Positions 9,894 through 20,069 are shown, numbered from the stretch's first letter. The stretch is DNA of 64,000 nt from Pseudomonas sp. DG56-2 (GCF_004803755.1 NZ_CP032311.1:3488501-3552500), one strand, 5' to 3'. Made by a program: numbers and translations. The notes: generated by a model not told the origin, from the sequence alone.

Positions 9894-10967
9894 ATGAGCC
9901 ATTGGCCAGACACCCGTCTTCTCGATCTGCTCGGTATCGAACTGCCGATCCTTCAGGCGCCTATGGCCGGTTCCACCGGCTCGGCCATGGCCATTGCCGT
10001 GAGCAACGCCGGTGGCCTGGGTGCTCTTCCCTGCGCCACCTTGAGCCTGGAACAACTGCGCGCCGAACTCCAGGTGTTCAAGCAAGCCTGCAATGGCCCG
10101 CTCAACGTCAATTTCTTCTGCCATCAGCCACCCCAGCCCGACCCTGAACGTGATGCTGCCTGGAAGCAGGCACTCAAGCCCTACTATGAAGAACTGGGCG
10201 CCGACTACGAGGCACCGACGCCGGTGTCGAACCGTGCGCCGTTCGACGATGCCAGCTGCCGATTGATCGAGGAATTCAAGCCTGCAGTGGTCAGTTTTCA
10301 CTTCGGCCTGCCGGAGGCGAGCTTGCTGGCTAGGGTCAAGGCTACCGGGGCGAAAGTGCTGTCGAGCGCGACCACCGTGGATGAGGCTATCTGGCTGGAG
10401 CAGCATGGCTGCGATGCGATCATCGCCATGGGCTATGAAGCCGGCGGCCATCGTGGCATGTTTCTAAGCACCGACTTGAATACGCAGGTTGGGACCTTGG
10501 CATTGGTGCCGCAGATCGTCGATGCGGTAAAAGTGCCTGTCATTGCAGCAGGTGGCATCAGCGACCATCGCGGCATTGTGGCCGCCCTGGCCCTGGGTGC
10601 CTGTGCCGTACAAATGGGCACCGCCTATCTGCTTTGCCCTGAAGCCAAGGTGTCAGCCGCCCACCGCCAGGCGCTGAACACGGCCAAAGACAGCGACACA
10701 GCCCTGACCAACCTGTTCACCGGCCGCCCTGCCCGCGGCATCAACACCCGGATCATGCGCGAACTGGGGCCGATCAGTAGCCTGGCCCCGCATTTTCCGT
10801 TGGCGGGCGGCGCCTTGATGCCGTTGCGAGCAATCACTGAACCTTCAGGCAACAGCGACTTCAGCAGCCTATGGGCAGGTCAGGCGGCCTCGTTGGCCCG
10901 TGCATTACCTGCAGGCGAACTGACCCATAGCCTGGCAGAAAAAGCCCTGGCACAGCTACTGCGCTAA
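9894..10967 (+). CDS. Nitronate monooxygenase (2-nitropropane dioxygenase-like)
   Basis: 357 residues, a TIM-barrel flavoprotein. Signatures: PILQAPMAGSTGSA (FMN site), NVNFFCHQPP, the class I element GYEAGGHRG that carries the active-site His, and VIAAGGISDHRG for phosphate binding. It oxidises alkyl nitronates such as propionate-3-nitronate and so detoxifies nitro compounds in the cytosol. AAGGA lies about 9 bp before ATG 9894. No operon partner is obvious. Confidence 0.88.
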   Translation: MSHWPDTRLLDLLGIELPILQAPMAGSTGSAMAIAVSNAGGLGALPCATLSLEQLRAELQVFKQACNGPLNVNFFCHQPPQPDPERDAAWKQALKPYYEELGADYEAPTPVSNRAPFDDASCRLIEEFKPAVVSFHFGLPEASLLARVKATGAKVLSSATTVDEAIWLEQHGCDAIIAMGYEAGGHRGMFLSTDLNTQVGTLALVPQIVDAVKVPVIAAGGISDHRGIVAALALGACAVQMGTAYLLCPEAKVSAAHRQALNTAKDSDTALTNLFTGRPARGINTRIMRELGPISSLAPHFPLAGGALMPLRAITEPSGNSDFSSLWAGQAASLARALPAGELTHSLAEKALAQLLR

Positions 10968-11806
<839 letters not shown>

Positions 11807-11807
<1 letters not shown>

Positions 11808-12487
11808 TGCCACTCGATGCCAGCGACCTGGGTGCTATCTGGCTGACCTTTAAACTGGCCAGCCTCACCACCTTGATTCTGCTTCTGGTCGGCACACCCG
11901 TTGCCTGGTGGCTGGCGCGCACGCGCTCGTGGCTGCGTGGGCCCATAGGTGCTGTGGTGGCGCTACCCCTGGTGCTACCGCCGACCGTAATCGGTTTCTA
12001 TTTGTTGCTGGCCTTGGGGCCCAACGGCTGGATTGGCCAAACCACCGAGGCACTGGGACTGGGCACCGTGGTGTTCAGCTTCACCGGCCTGGTGATTGGT
12101 TCAGTCATCTACTCGATGCCTTTCGTTGTGCAACCCCTGCAAAATGCCTTCAGTGCTATTGGCGAACGACCTTTGGAAGTGGCTGCGACACTCAGAGCCA
12201 GCCCCTGGGATACATTCATTCATGTTGTGTTGCCGCTGGCCCGACCAGGTTTCATAACCGCCAGCATCCTCGGCTTCGCCCATACCGTGGGTGAGTTCGG
12301 CGTGGTTCTGATGATCGGTGGCAATATTCCCGACAAGACCCGCGTGGTGTCGGTACAGATCTTCGACCATGTCGAAGCCATGGAATACGTGCAAGCGCAC
12401 TGGCTGGCCGGCGCCATGCTGGTGTTCTCCTTCCTCGTGCTGCTGGCGTTGTACTCCAGTCGCCGGGGCCGATCGGCCTGGAGCTGA
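11807..12487 (+). CDS. modB: Molybdate ABC transporter permease ModB
   Basis: 226 residues with about five transmembrane helices and the permease EAA loop ([14 protein letters not shown]...LARPG, near residue 125) that docks on the ATPase. Translation is coupled to modA through a one-base overlap. It forms the inner-membrane channel of the ModABC importer that supplies molybdenum cofactor synthesis. Confidence 0.93.
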
Positions 12488-12490
12488 ACC

Positions 12491-13579
12491 TTGCAAAAAA
12501 TGATTCATGCCCGGCTCAAGGTCGCGCGCGACACCTTCGACCTGGATGTCGACCTGCAACTGCCCGGACGCGGCATCAGCGCGCTGTTTGGCCACTCAGG
12601 CTCGGGGAAAACCACCTGCCTGCGCTGTCTCGCCGGGCTGGAGCGGGCGTCCGAGGCTTATATCGAGGTCAACGGCCAAGTATGGCAGGACTCGCGGCGC
12701 GACCACTTCATTGCCCCACATCAACGCCCTGTTGGCTACGTGTTTCAAGAGCCCAGCCTGTTTGCGCACCTGACCGTGCATGGCAACCTGACCTTTGGCT
12801 GGCGACGCGTAGCGCCGCAGGCGCGCAAGGTAGGCATGCAACAGGCCTGTTCACTTCTCGGTATCGAGCACCTGCTCGAGCGCAAACCCTCCACCCTCTC
12901 AGGCGGAGAAGCACAACGCGTCGGGATAGCCCGGGCACTATTGAGCAGCCCACAACTGCTGTTGATGGATGAGCCCCTCGCCGCCCTCGACGGTCCGCGC
13001 AAGCGCGAAATCCTGCCGTACCTGGAACGGTTACACGAGGAACTGGAAATCCCGCTGATCTACGTCAGCCATGCCCAGGACGAGGTTGCCCGCCTGGCAG
13101 ATCATCTAGTGTTACTAGAGCACGGTAAAGCCTTGGCCAGCGGCCCGATTACCGCCACCCTCTCGCGTCTCGACCTGCCGCTGGCCCAGGGCGATGATGC
13201 AGGGGTAATCATCGAAGGCCGTGTCAGCAGCCATGACGCAAGCTACCAGTTGCTGGGCCTGCAACTACCCGGCAGCACCCTGGAGCTACGCGTGGCCCAC
13301 GACCCCCTGGCACTGGGCACAGCGCTGCGCCTCAAGGTTCAGGCACGAGATGTGAGCCTGAGCATGGGACGAGAAGCGCACTCCAGCATCCTCAACCGCT
13401 TGCCAGTGAGCGTGATCGGCTTTCAACCCGCGGATAACAGCGCTCACGTTCTGGTCAGCCTCGACGCGGCCGGCAGCGTGCTATTGGCACGTATAACCCG
13501 GTATTCTGCCGATCAGCTTGGCCTGCACAGCGGCCAGCACCTGATAGCACAGATAAAGTCAGTGGCACTGCTGGGCTGA
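12491..13579 (+). CDS. modC: Molybdate ABC transporter ATP-binding protein ModC
   Basis: 362 residues. Walker [10 protein letters not shown], signature [16 protein letters not shown], Walker [13 protein letters not shown], and H-loop YVSHAQDE are all present; residues from about 290 form a molybdate-binding MOBE domain. TTG 12491 has GGAG 7 bp upstream and is preferred; ATG 12500 would remove three residues but lies too far from the ribosome site. It starts 3 bp after modB and energises uptake. Confidence 0.92.
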   Translation: MQKMIHARLKVARDTFDLDVDLQLPGRGISALFGHSGSGKTTCLRCLAGLERASEAYIEVNGQVWQDSRRDHFIAPHQRPVGYVFQEPSLFAHLTVHGNLTFGWRRVAPQARKVGMQQACSLLGIEHLLERKPSTLSGGEAQRVGIARALLSSPQLLLMDEPLAALDGPRKREILPYLERLHEELEIPLIYVSHAQDEVARLADHLVLLEHGKALASGPITATLSRLDLPLAQGDDAGVIIEGRVSSHDASYQLLGLQLPGSTLELRVAHDPLALGTALRLKVQARDVSLSMGREAHSSILNRLPVSVIGFQPADNSAHVLVSLDAAGSVLLARITRYSADQLGLHSGQHLIAQIKSVALLG

Positions 13580-13621
13580 GCCTGTTGTCCATAGCACAGA
13601 CCCCGTCAGCGGATTTGTGCC

Positions 13622-14635
13622 ATGGCCGAAGCTGCTTTACCCGAGAGTTTGCACTACGTCGAAGACAGCCAACCGGGGCTGCGCCGCAGCACCTTGCGCG
13701 GCCAATTCGTCTACGTTGATGCGCAAGGCCGACGCATCGAGGATGCGGCCACCCTCGACCGGATAAAAGCCTTGGCCATCCCCCCGGCCTATACCGATGT
13801 GTGGATCTGCGCCGACCCGCAAGGTCATGTGCAGGCTACCGGACGCGACGCTCGTGGGCGCAAGCAATACCGCTATCATCCAAAGTGGCGTGACTTTCGC
13901 GACAGCCATAAGTATGCGCGCATGTTGGAATTTGCCAGCACACTGCCCAGAATTCGCAGCCAGTTGGACAGCCATCTCGCCCGGCCTGGCCTGGATCGAC
14001 AGAAAGTAATGGCCCTGATTGTCAGTCTGCTCGACGCGACCCTGATAAGGGTTGGCAATCGCCAATATGCCCGCGACAACAATTCTTTCGGTCTCACGAC
14101 CCTGCGCAACCGCCATGTAAAAGTACAAGGCATCGCCATACGTTTTCGCTTTCGCGGCAAGAGCGGTATCGAGCACCAGGTCACCTTGCGCAACCGGCGC
14201 CTTGCCAACCTGATCAAACGATGTATGGATCTACCCGGCCAGGATTTGTTCCAATACCAGGACGAGCAAGGCAATCGTCACAGCATTGGATCGAGCGATA
14301 TCAACGCGTACCTGCAAGAACTGACCGGCAGCGACTTCACCGCCAAGGACTATCGCACCTGGGCTGGCAGCGCGCTGGCCTTGAGTTTGCTGCGCAAGTT
14401 GCAATGGCAACCGGAGTCCGAAGCACGTCGACAGGTGGTCGAAATCGTCAAACAGGTCGCCTTGCGCCTGGGAAATACCCCAGCGGTATGCCGACGCTGC
14501 TATATCCACCCGCAACTTCTGGAGTATTTCGCACGCGGCGAGCTGGCCAACCTGCCACGCGCCCGCAAGCGCAAGGGGCTGGATGCAGAGGAAGTACGCC
14601 TGGCGGTGTTTCTAAAATCCATCCCGCCCCCTTGA
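13622..14635 (+). CDS. DNA topoisomerase IB (poxvirus-like)
   Basis: 337 residues, the usual size of bacterial topoisomerase IB. Catalytic elements: Arg in LIRVGN, Arg in KDYRTWAGSALA, and the nucleophilic Tyr in RRCYIHPQLLEYF near the C-terminus. The N-terminal domain starts LPESLHYVEDSQPGLRR. The enzyme relaxes supercoils by a reversible 3'-phosphotyrosyl nick. It stands alone after modC with a 42-bp gap. Confidence 0.9.
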   Translation: MAEAALPESLHYVEDSQPGLRRSTLRGQFVYVDAQGRRIEDAATLDRIKALAIPPAYTDVWICADPQGHVQATGRDARGRKQYRYHPKWRDFRDSHKYARMLEFASTLPRIRSQLDSHLARPGLDRQKVMALIVSLLDATLIRVGNRQYARDNNSFGLTTLRNRHVKVQGIAIRFRFRGKSGIEHQVTLRNRRLANLIKRCMDLPGQDLFQYQDEQGNRHSIGSSDINAYLQELTGSDFTAKDYRTWAGSALALSLLRKLQWQPESEARRQVVEIVKQVALRLGNTPAVCRRCYIHPQLLEYFARGELANLPRARKRKGLDAEEVRLAVFLKSIPPP

Positions 14636-14652
14636 AAGCCAATACAATCGGC

Positions 14653-14683
14653 CTCAATTTCCCTATCATGCAGAGAAATTTCC
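14653..14683 (+). promoter_or_regulatory. Possible RocA/BvgA-type bipartite box upstream of csrA paralogue
   Basis: Two half sites, CTCAATTTCC at 14653 and AGAAATTTCC at 14674, start 21 bp apart, matching spacing and core (AATTTCC) of the boxes at the fimbrial locus. Only the right half is close to the full GGAAATTTCC palindrome. It lies about 235 bp before the csrA-like ATG. The match is weaker than the other four copies. Confidence 0.4.
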
Positions 14684-14917
14684 CATATTCGCTCAAGCCC
14701 CCTATGCTTGCGGGTGTGAGCAGCGTTCGTTGCCACCAAGCACTTATCCGCCCCAGTGGGCACATGCGACTAATGACTCACTACAGAATATGTGTTCGGG
14801 GGAATTAATATCCGCCGAAAGCGTCTTTAATGAAGGAAAAGAGGAACGCGCGCGGCGCATTCCCGGGCTTATGCGGGCTCAGTCTGCAAAGCAAATTACG
14901 TTACCAAGGAGATATAC

Positions 14918-15118
14918 ATGCTGATACTCACCCGTAAGGTTGGCGAAAGCATCGTCATCAACGATGACATCAAAGTCACCATTCTGGGCGTTAAAGGTAT
15001 GCAAGTGAGAATTGGCATCGACGCGCCTAAAGATGTTCAGGTGCACCGCGAAGAAATTTTCAAGCGCATTCAGGCCGGCAGCCCGGCGCCAGAAAAAGGA
15101 GACAGTCACCACGAGTAA
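14918..15118 (+). CDS. CsrA/Rsm-family RNA-binding translational regulator (RsmE-like)
   Basis: 66 residues: [20 protein letters not shown], then the conserved [18 protein letters not shown] core with the RNA-contacting VHREEI segment. Compared with remembered Pseudomonas paralogues it is nearer RsmE than RsmA (C-terminal [10 protein letters not shown]). The dimer binds GGA motifs in mRNA leaders and represses secondary metabolism and biofilm genes. A strong AAGGAG ribosome site lies 8 bp before ATG and itself contains GGA, so autoregulation is plausible. An imperfect hairpin with a GGGGGAATT side lies near 14795-14820. Paralogue assignment is tentative. Confidence 0.9.
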   Translation: MLILTRKVGESIVINDDIKVTILGVKGMQVRIGIDAPKDVQVHREEIFKRIQAGSPAPEKGDSHHE

Positions 15119-15190
15119 TGCTCGCTGACCCAAGCCGCACGGATGCGCTTGACCCTCATCACGTCAGCCTTGATGGCGGGCCCAATGGCC

Positions 15191-15562
15191 CTATGACGAC
15201 TTGGGTGGGCGAAGCAATTGATTTACCGCAGCGATCAACTTGGGGATATCGAAGGGCTTTTCGAACACGGCAGCAAACAGATCAGGGCTTTCCCACCCCT
15301 CGTGAGCTTGGGCACCACTGATCAATATCATTGGCAAATGCCGCAGCTGTTCGTTCTCACGAATTTTCATCGCCAGGTCCTTGCCATTGAGCCTGGGCAT
15401 CATGTAGTCGGTGATCACCAACTCGACACGGGTACGCTCCAGCGCTTGCAGAGCTTGTTCGCCGTCACCTGCCCTGACCACCTCAAAGCCCTCATCTTCC
15501 AGGAACATGCCCAGAATATCGGCGATCAGATACTCGTCGTCGACGACCAGAATCGTGCTCAT
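15191..15562 (-). CDS. Single-domain response regulator (CheY-like receiver)
   Basis: 123 residues, only a receiver domain: acidic pocket VVDDEYLI, phospho-acceptor Asp in VITDYMMPRLNG, Thr/Ser position LISGAQ and Lys in FEKPFDI. With no output domain it must act through protein contact. It is the last gene of the unit kinase-KaiC-receiver, 19 bp after kaiC, and is the likely phosphorylation target of that kinase (inference). Confidence 0.9.
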   Translation of the reverse strand: MSTILVVDDEYLIADILGMFLEDEGFEVVRAGDGEQALQALERTRVELVITDYMMPRLNGKDLAMKIRENEQLRHLPMILISGAQAHEGWESPDLFAAVFEKPFDIPKLIAAVNQLLRPPKSS

Positions 15563-15581
15563 GATACTGCAACCTGACGGT

Positions 15582-17024
15582 TCATTTGCCCGCCGCCGGC
15601 ACGGGAGTACCGGATAACACTGCCATTGCCTGGGTAAATGTCTTTTTCAGATCGATGCCGTGATTGCTGAAAGTCAACTCCAGCAGTGCCGGGTCATAGC
15701 CACTGTCGCGCACCTTGAGAATCGACAGCAAGCGCTTGAGCTGCGAATCGAATTCGACAAATCGCATCAACATGAGGTTATCGACAATACTCGACAAATC
15801 CGGCGCCGGGGCATTGATTTCCGAACCAAATATATCTCGCATCTCCCAAGTTGCGACGACGCTGACATCCAGGGCGCGAAGCTCACCAGCCAGCGCCCGG
15901 AAAAACTCATTGAGGCGTTCCGGAGTGGTGGCCAGACGGGTGAAGGCACCGAGGCTGTCGATCAACACCCGCCGGATTTTCTTCTCTCGAACCAGACGCA
16001 ACAGGCGTGCGCCGACATCATCGAGAATACCCTCGGTGGTTGGCTGCCACGCAATATGCAGCGCGCCCTCTTGCTCCATGGCAGCGAAATTGTGCCCCAG
16101 GGCGCTGGCCTTCAAACGCAGGCGCGCAGGCGTTTCGTAGAAACCAAAATGCAGCCCCGGCTCCTCGGTAGTGGCCGCTGCCAGGAAACTCAGCCCAAGG
16201 GAAGTTTTGCCTATTCCCGAGGGCCCCATCACCAGAGTGATGGAACTGCCTGGCAAGCCGCCGCCCAAAAGCTCATCGAGAACTTTGATACCGCTACCGA
16301 CTCTGGTCAGCTCTTCACTGCCCATACTGCTGGGGTAGCTGTACAGCGACTCCAGACGCGGATAGACCTGCAGGCCATCGGCGGTGATTTCACACTCGTG
16401 CAACCCTGACAATGCACCGCTACCACGGGTTTTGCGTACCTGAATACGGCGCACCGAGCGACTGCTGAACAACGTCTCTCCCAACTCGATAACGCCATCG
16501 ACCATGGTATGTTCCGGGCTGCCGTCATCGAGCCGAGAACTGGTCAAAAACACCACCGAGCAACCGGCAAAGGCCGCGTGGCCTTGTAGGCCGGCAATGA
16601 ACTTCTTGGTGTCGAGGGAGGATTCAGCCCGAGACCTTGCCGTCAGCAAGCCATCCACCACCAACAATGTAGCTTGGTGACGGCTTATTTCACCACGCAG
16701 CAATTTGACGACTTGATCCAGCCCATCTCTTTCCAATGTGTCGAAGGCGCTGACGAACTGAATCTGTTTGCCCACCAGGCTGGGGTCGAAAAAACTCAAG
16801 GTCGAGAGATATTGAAACAGGCGTTCGTGGGACTCGCTCAACAATGTCGCGACGAGCACTCGCCCCCCCTGACCGACATGATTGAACGCCAGTTGGTTGG
16901 CCAGGATGGTTTTTCCTGAACCTGGAGCCCCTTGAATGATGTAGGAAGCACCAACAATGAGCCCGCCCTTGAGCAGTGCGTCCAGCCCGTCGATTCCACT
17001 AGCGAGGCGTTTGAGTTGTTCCAC
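15582..17024 (-). CDS. KaiC-like double-domain circadian-clock/RadA-type ATPase
   Basis: 480 residues with two KaiC domains. Domain 1 starts LASGIDGLDALLKGGL and has Walker A QGAPGSGKT; domain 2 starts VGSGIKVLDELLGGGLPG with Walker A MGPSGIGKT and Walker B VLIDSLGAF. The length is close to cyanobacterial KaiC (about 519), but neither kaiA nor kaiB is present here. Bacterial relatives outside cyanobacteria are linked to stress adaptation. It lies between a sensor kinase and a receiver gene on one transcript, which suggests a signal-gated ATPase. Confidence 0.9.
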   Translation of the reverse strand: MEQLKRLASGIDGLDALLKGGLIVGASYIIQGAPGSGKTILANQLAFNHVGQGGRVLVATLLSESHERLFQYLSTLSFFDPSLVGKQIQFVSAFDTLERDGLDQVVKLLRGEISRHQATLLVVDGLLTARSRAESSLDTKKFIAGLQGHAAFAGCSVVFLTSSRLDDGSPEHTMVDGVIELGETLFSSRSVRRIQVRKTRGSGALSGLHECEITADGLQVYPRLESLYSYPSSMGSEELTRVGSGIKVLDELLGGGLPGSSITLVMGPSGIGKTSLGLSFLAAATTEEPGLHFGFYETPARLRLKASALGHNFAAMEQEGALHIAWQPTTEGILDDVGARLLRLVREKKIRRVLIDSLGAFTRLATTPERLNEFFRALAGELRALDVSVVATWEMRDIFGSEINAPAPDLSSIVDNLMLMRFVEFDSQLKRLLSILKVRDSGYDPALLELTFSNHGIDLKKTFTQAMAVLSGTPVPAAGK

Positions 17025-17039
17025 GATACGCGTACCTGT

Positions 17040-18194
17040 TCAGTTCGACGTAACAATGACTGGCTGAAAAACCGGTAGATACAAGGTCATGCATGTGCCC
17101 TCTTGCGGCACACTGGCGACGGTCACGGCACCGTTGCTCTGCTTAACGAATCCGTAGACCTGGCTCAACCCCAACCCAGTCCCCTTGCCGAAGGCCTTGG
17201 TGGTGAAAAAAGGCTCGAAGATCCGCGGCAACACGCTGGGGGAGATCCCCCTGCCATTGTCAATGACGTCCAGTTGCACGAACGCACCATACAGATTTTC
17301 GATCTCGCCCTCGAGTTGGCAATTACGCCCCAACAAACGAATCACTCCATCGCTTTCTACTGCATCACGGGCGTTGAGAATCAAATTGAGCAGAACCATC
17401 TGCAGTTGTCCACCGTCGACCTCGATGTCCTGCAGCTCTGGCTCCAACTGTATTTGCAGCTCGACATTTTCAGGCAACGCATGGGCGAGTAACGTGCAAA
17501 TCGACTCGATCAGAACCGGCACCTGCACCTTGCCTGACTTGAGCACTTTAAAGCGGGCAAAGCTGAGCAATTGCTGAGTCATCTGCGTGCCACGCTCGCC
17601 AGCATCGAGAATATGCTCCAGTAAACGTTGGCTGCGTTGTGGGTCGCGACTGGTCAGGGCCAGTTTTGCCGAACCGATGATGATGGTCAGCAAATTGTTG
17701 AAGTCATGCGCCATGCCTCCGGTCAACAGGCCGAGGGCTTCAAGCTTCTGTGCCTGAAACAACTGCGCGCGCATGGCATCAAGTTGCAGGGCGGCCTCGC
17801 GCCGATCAGTGATGTCACGGGTAATCTTTGCCAGCCCGATGATTTCGCCCCCCGGGGAGCGAATCACATCCAGCGCTGCCAGGGCCCAGAAACGCGTGCC
17901 ATCTTTGCGCACACGCCAGCCCTCATCCTGGGCGACACCCGTGCGAATGGCACGCTCGAGCAGGAAAGCAGGCTTGCCATTGACGCGATCTTCTTCGGTA
18001 AAAAATAGCGAGAAATGCTTGCCGATAATTTCCTGCGCGTCCCAGCCCTTGATCCGCTGGGCACCTGCGTTCCACGACACAACCCGACCTTCAAGATCGA
18101 GCATATAGATGGCGTAATCCACCACCGCCTGCACCAGTTGTTCGTAGAGACTGGCCTGCATGGTGTGCAAATTCGAGTGATCAGGAGAACTCAT
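17040..18194 (-). CDS. PAS-domain sensor histidine kinase, first gene of a kinase-KaiC-receiver operon
   Basis: 384 residues from ATG 18194, which follows GGGGTTGCT; a further upstream ATG lacks any ribosome site. A PAS domain (about 15-125: YAIYMLDLEGRVVSWNAGAQ) with PAC end is followed by the dimerisation/His box GGMAHDFNNLL (a hybrid-type HisKA) and an ATPase domain with N-box LILNARDAV, G1 VIDNGRGIS and G2 GKGTGLGLSQVYG. No membrane helix is seen, so it should sense a cytosolic cue. kaiC follows after 15 bp. Confidence 0.9.
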   Translation of the reverse strand: MSSPDHSNLHTMQASLYEQLVQAVVDYAIYMLDLEGRVVSWNAGAQRIKGWDAQEIIGKHFSLFFTEEDRVNGKPAFLLERAIRTGVAQDEGWRVRKDGTRFWALAALDVIRSPGGEIIGLAKITRDITDRREAALQLDAMRAQLFQAQKLEALGLLTGGMAHDFNNLLTIIIGSAKLALTSRDPQRSQRLLEHILDAGERGTQMTQQLLSFARFKVLKSGKVQVPVLIESICTLLAHALPENVELQIQLEPELQDIEVDGGQLQMVLLNLILNARDAVESDGVIRLLGRNCQLEGEIENLYGAFVQLDVIDNGRGISPSVLPRIFEPFFTTKAFGKGTGLGLSQVYGFVKQSNGAVTVASVPQEGTCMTLYLPVFQPVIVTSN

Positions 18195-18463
18195 AGCAAC
18201 CCCATGCAAACTGCAGATGTATTCAAGCATAGACAGCCAACACTACGCGCAATTCCAGCAGGAGGGTATTTCTCCTTGAAAAGATAGACACAGATTGAAT
18301 TCAAAGGATGGGCAACTGGTCGCCCATGCGCCTGTAAAGGCCGTACCAGCCACCTGCGTGCAGTTGACGCAAATATAACGATGAGTTATAAAGCTCGCTT
18401 GATTGTGGAGGAAATACATTTTCTCCAGGGCGCACGCCCCGGTTTCCGGACCCTGTCAAACTT

Positions 18464-18548
18464 GCGAGTGTGGTGGAATTGGTATACACAGCAGACTTAA
18501 AATCTGCCGGCGTGAGCCTTGCGGGTTCGAGTCCCGCCACTCGCACCA
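18464..18548 (+). tRNA. tRNA-Leu (anticodon UAA)
   Basis: 85 nt including encoded CCA. Acceptor arms GCGAGTG / CACTCGC pair, anticodon stem GCAGA / TCTGC encloses loop CTTAAAA with anticodon TAA, a long variable arm follows as expected for class II tRNA, and the T arm GCGGGTTCGAGTCCCGC is perfect. Confidence 0.97.
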
Positions 18549-18557
18549 TCTTTTGAG

Positions 18558-18583
18558 AAAAGGCGCCTGCAAGGCGCCTTTTT
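18558..18583 (+). terminator. Rho-independent terminator of tRNA-Leu
   Basis: Stem AAAGGCGCC / GGCGCCTTT around a short loop followed by a T run, 10 bp downstream of the tRNA 3' end. Confidence 0.9.
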
Positions 18584-18666
18584 GCTATCTGCACCACCGC
18601 TCCACTGACGCAGTGGCGGCAACCAACTGCTAAGGTAAAATGGCCCTATCACAAAGGAAGGCGGCC

Positions 18667-19080
18667 ATGCGCTATACCCTGTTCGATAACCAGCGTGATG
18701 TAATCATTTTGCTGGCACGTATCTTGTTGATGATTCTGTTCGTCATGTCTGGCTGGAGCAAACTCACAGGCTTCGAGGGTACGGTGAATTACCTGGCTTC
18801 CCTGGGTGCGCCCATGCCCGTCGTCGCAGCAGCGGTTGCGGTGGTCATGGAATTTTTCGTCGCTATTGTGCTGATCGTGGGCTTTTTCACTCGCCCATTG
18901 GCGTTTCTATTCGCTTTGTTCGTGGTGGGAACCGCATTGATCGGCCATCCATTCTGGAACATGGTCGATCCGGAGCGAGCAGCAAACAGCGTGCAGTTTT
19001 TCAAGAACCTGAGTATCTGTGGAGGCTTGCTACTGCTGGCGGTGACCGGCGCGGGTAGATTCTCGGTAGACGGGCGTTAG
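18667..19080 (+). CDS. DoxX-family inner-membrane protein
   Basis: 137 residues, four predicted membrane helices. The start is placed at ATG 18667, with AAAGGA about 8 bp before it. The segment RILLMILFVMSGWSKLTGFE near the N-terminus and FWNMVDPERAANSVQFFKN before the last helix are typical of DoxX/SURF4-like proteins (YphA/YqjF group). Members associate with thiol or redox processes in the membrane, but the role here is unknown. The stop codon lies in a short GGGCGT/ACGCCC hairpin. Confidence 0.85.
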   Translation: MRYTLFDNQRDVIILLARILLMILFVMSGWSKLTGFEGTVNYLASLGAPMPVVAAAVAVVMEFFVAIVLIVGFFTRPLAFLFALFVVGTALIGHPFWNMVDPERAANSVQFFKNLSICGGLLLLAVTGAGRFSVDGR

Positions 19081-19095
19081 CGCGACGCCCCTGAC

Positions 19096-19284
19096 CTACA
19101 GATCGTCCAGGGGATCGACACCTTCGTCCCAATCAACCTCATCCAGGACGTCGACAGGTTCGTCGTCCTGGGGGTCAAACAATGGATCAACTTCATCCTG
19201 ATGCTCAGGATCGCTTTCGTAGAACTCATGATCGAGCAAATGATCGTGCTCAGGTTCGTGAATATCCAGCTCGTCGTGCATCAT
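19096..19284 (-). CDS. Very acidic small protein of unknown function
   Basis: 62 residues from ATG 19284 (AGGA 4 bp upstream; ATG 19281 and TTG 19296 are alternatives). Nearly half the residues are Asp or Glu (for example DEVDPLFDPQDDEPVDVLDE), with His in the N-terminal third and no Lys or Arg. Predicted to be disordered. Such proteins may act as nucleic-acid mimics or metal binders, but nothing proves this. Coding character is fair but not certain. Confidence 0.55.
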   Translation of the reverse strand: MMHDELDIHEPEHDHLLDHEFYESDPEHQDEVDPLFDPQDDEPVDVLDEVDWDEGVDPLDDL

Positions 19285-19366
19285 CAGTTCCTGCAATTGT
19301 GCTTTTGGTACAAAGGGATGCTTATATAAGCCAGGGCCTTGCAGTCGTCAACGCCAGGGGGGCGCT

Positions 19367-19609
19367 ATGAAATACCTGCTGATTCTTATCATCAGTCACG
19401 CGGCAACCTACTATGCCGTCGGCGCCATTATCGATTCTCGACTTCAGCATCTTGCCGAAGACCTGCGACACAATCCCTATGCTCCCTCCCAAGCCCAGTA
19501 CTTGGAGGACGTGCGCCTGCACGCGCAGCACTCCAAGATTGAATACTGCGCAGTACTGGGCACGCTGCTGGCTGCGCTCTTGTCATTAATAACGTGGGTA
19601 ATGACTTGA
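19367..19609 (+). CDS. Small two-helix membrane protein, unknown
   Basis: 80 residues, MKYLLILIISHAATYYAVGA at the N-terminus and a second hydrophobic stretch (AVLGTLLAALLSLITWVM) at the C-terminus, with a charged linker between. A GGGGGG-rich ribosome site lies 4-9 bp before ATG. It ends 1 bp before the convergent GNAT gene's stop. No family recognised. Confidence 0.65.
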   Translation: MKYLLILIISHAATYYAVGAIIDSRLQHLAEDLRHNPYAPSQAQYLEDVRLHAQHSKIEYCAVLGTLLAALLSLITWVMT

Positions 19610-19610
19610 G

Positions 19611-20069
19611 TTACAGCGTCATCCGGTATTCGAGTGAGCCGGCATTCTGTGCAACCCAGTCGTATAACTTCTGAGCCTGCTTGTTGCTATGGTGGGTATG
19701 CCAGTACAGCCGCCCACACTGCTGTTGACGGGCAAAAGCCTGCACCCACTCGATCAACGCCTTGCCAACGCCCCCTCCACGAACTGAAGGCAGAACATAC
19801 AAGTCTTCCAGGTAACAGAAATCTGCCGACGACCACGTCGAACGGTGCAGTACTGCGTTCACCAGCCCGACAACCTCACCCGCCCTCACAGCCACCGCCG
19901 AGACCATTGGCTCGTCAGGGTCGAGAAAGCGATTGAAGGTACGTTCCGTAACCGCGTCCTCGAAGGCCACCTCGTAGAAATCCTGATACGCCAGCCACAC
20001 CCCTAGCCACTGTTCGTAATCGTCAGGGTTAACCGCTCTTACAATTATCGTATTGTGATCACTGGTCAT
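19611..20069 (-). CDS. GNAT-family N-acetyltransferase
   Basis: 152 residues from ATG 20069, with GGAG 10 bp upstream; longer versions of the frame add a poorly conserved tail. The acetyl-CoA motif is SVRGGGVGKALIEW near residue 95, preceded by the strand DFCYLEDLYVLP, and the C-terminus YDWVAQNAGSLEYRMTL is typical of small GNATs. It transfers an acetyl group from acetyl-CoA to an unknown amine. Confidence 0.88.
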   Translation of the reverse strand: MTSDHNTIIVRAVNPDDYEQWLGVWLAYQDFYEVAFEDAVTERTFNRFLDPDEPMVSAVAVRAGEVVGLVNAVLHRSTWSSADFCYLEDLYVLPSVRGGGVGKALIEWVQAFARQQQCGRLYWHTHHSNKQAQKLYDWVAQNAGSLEYRMTL

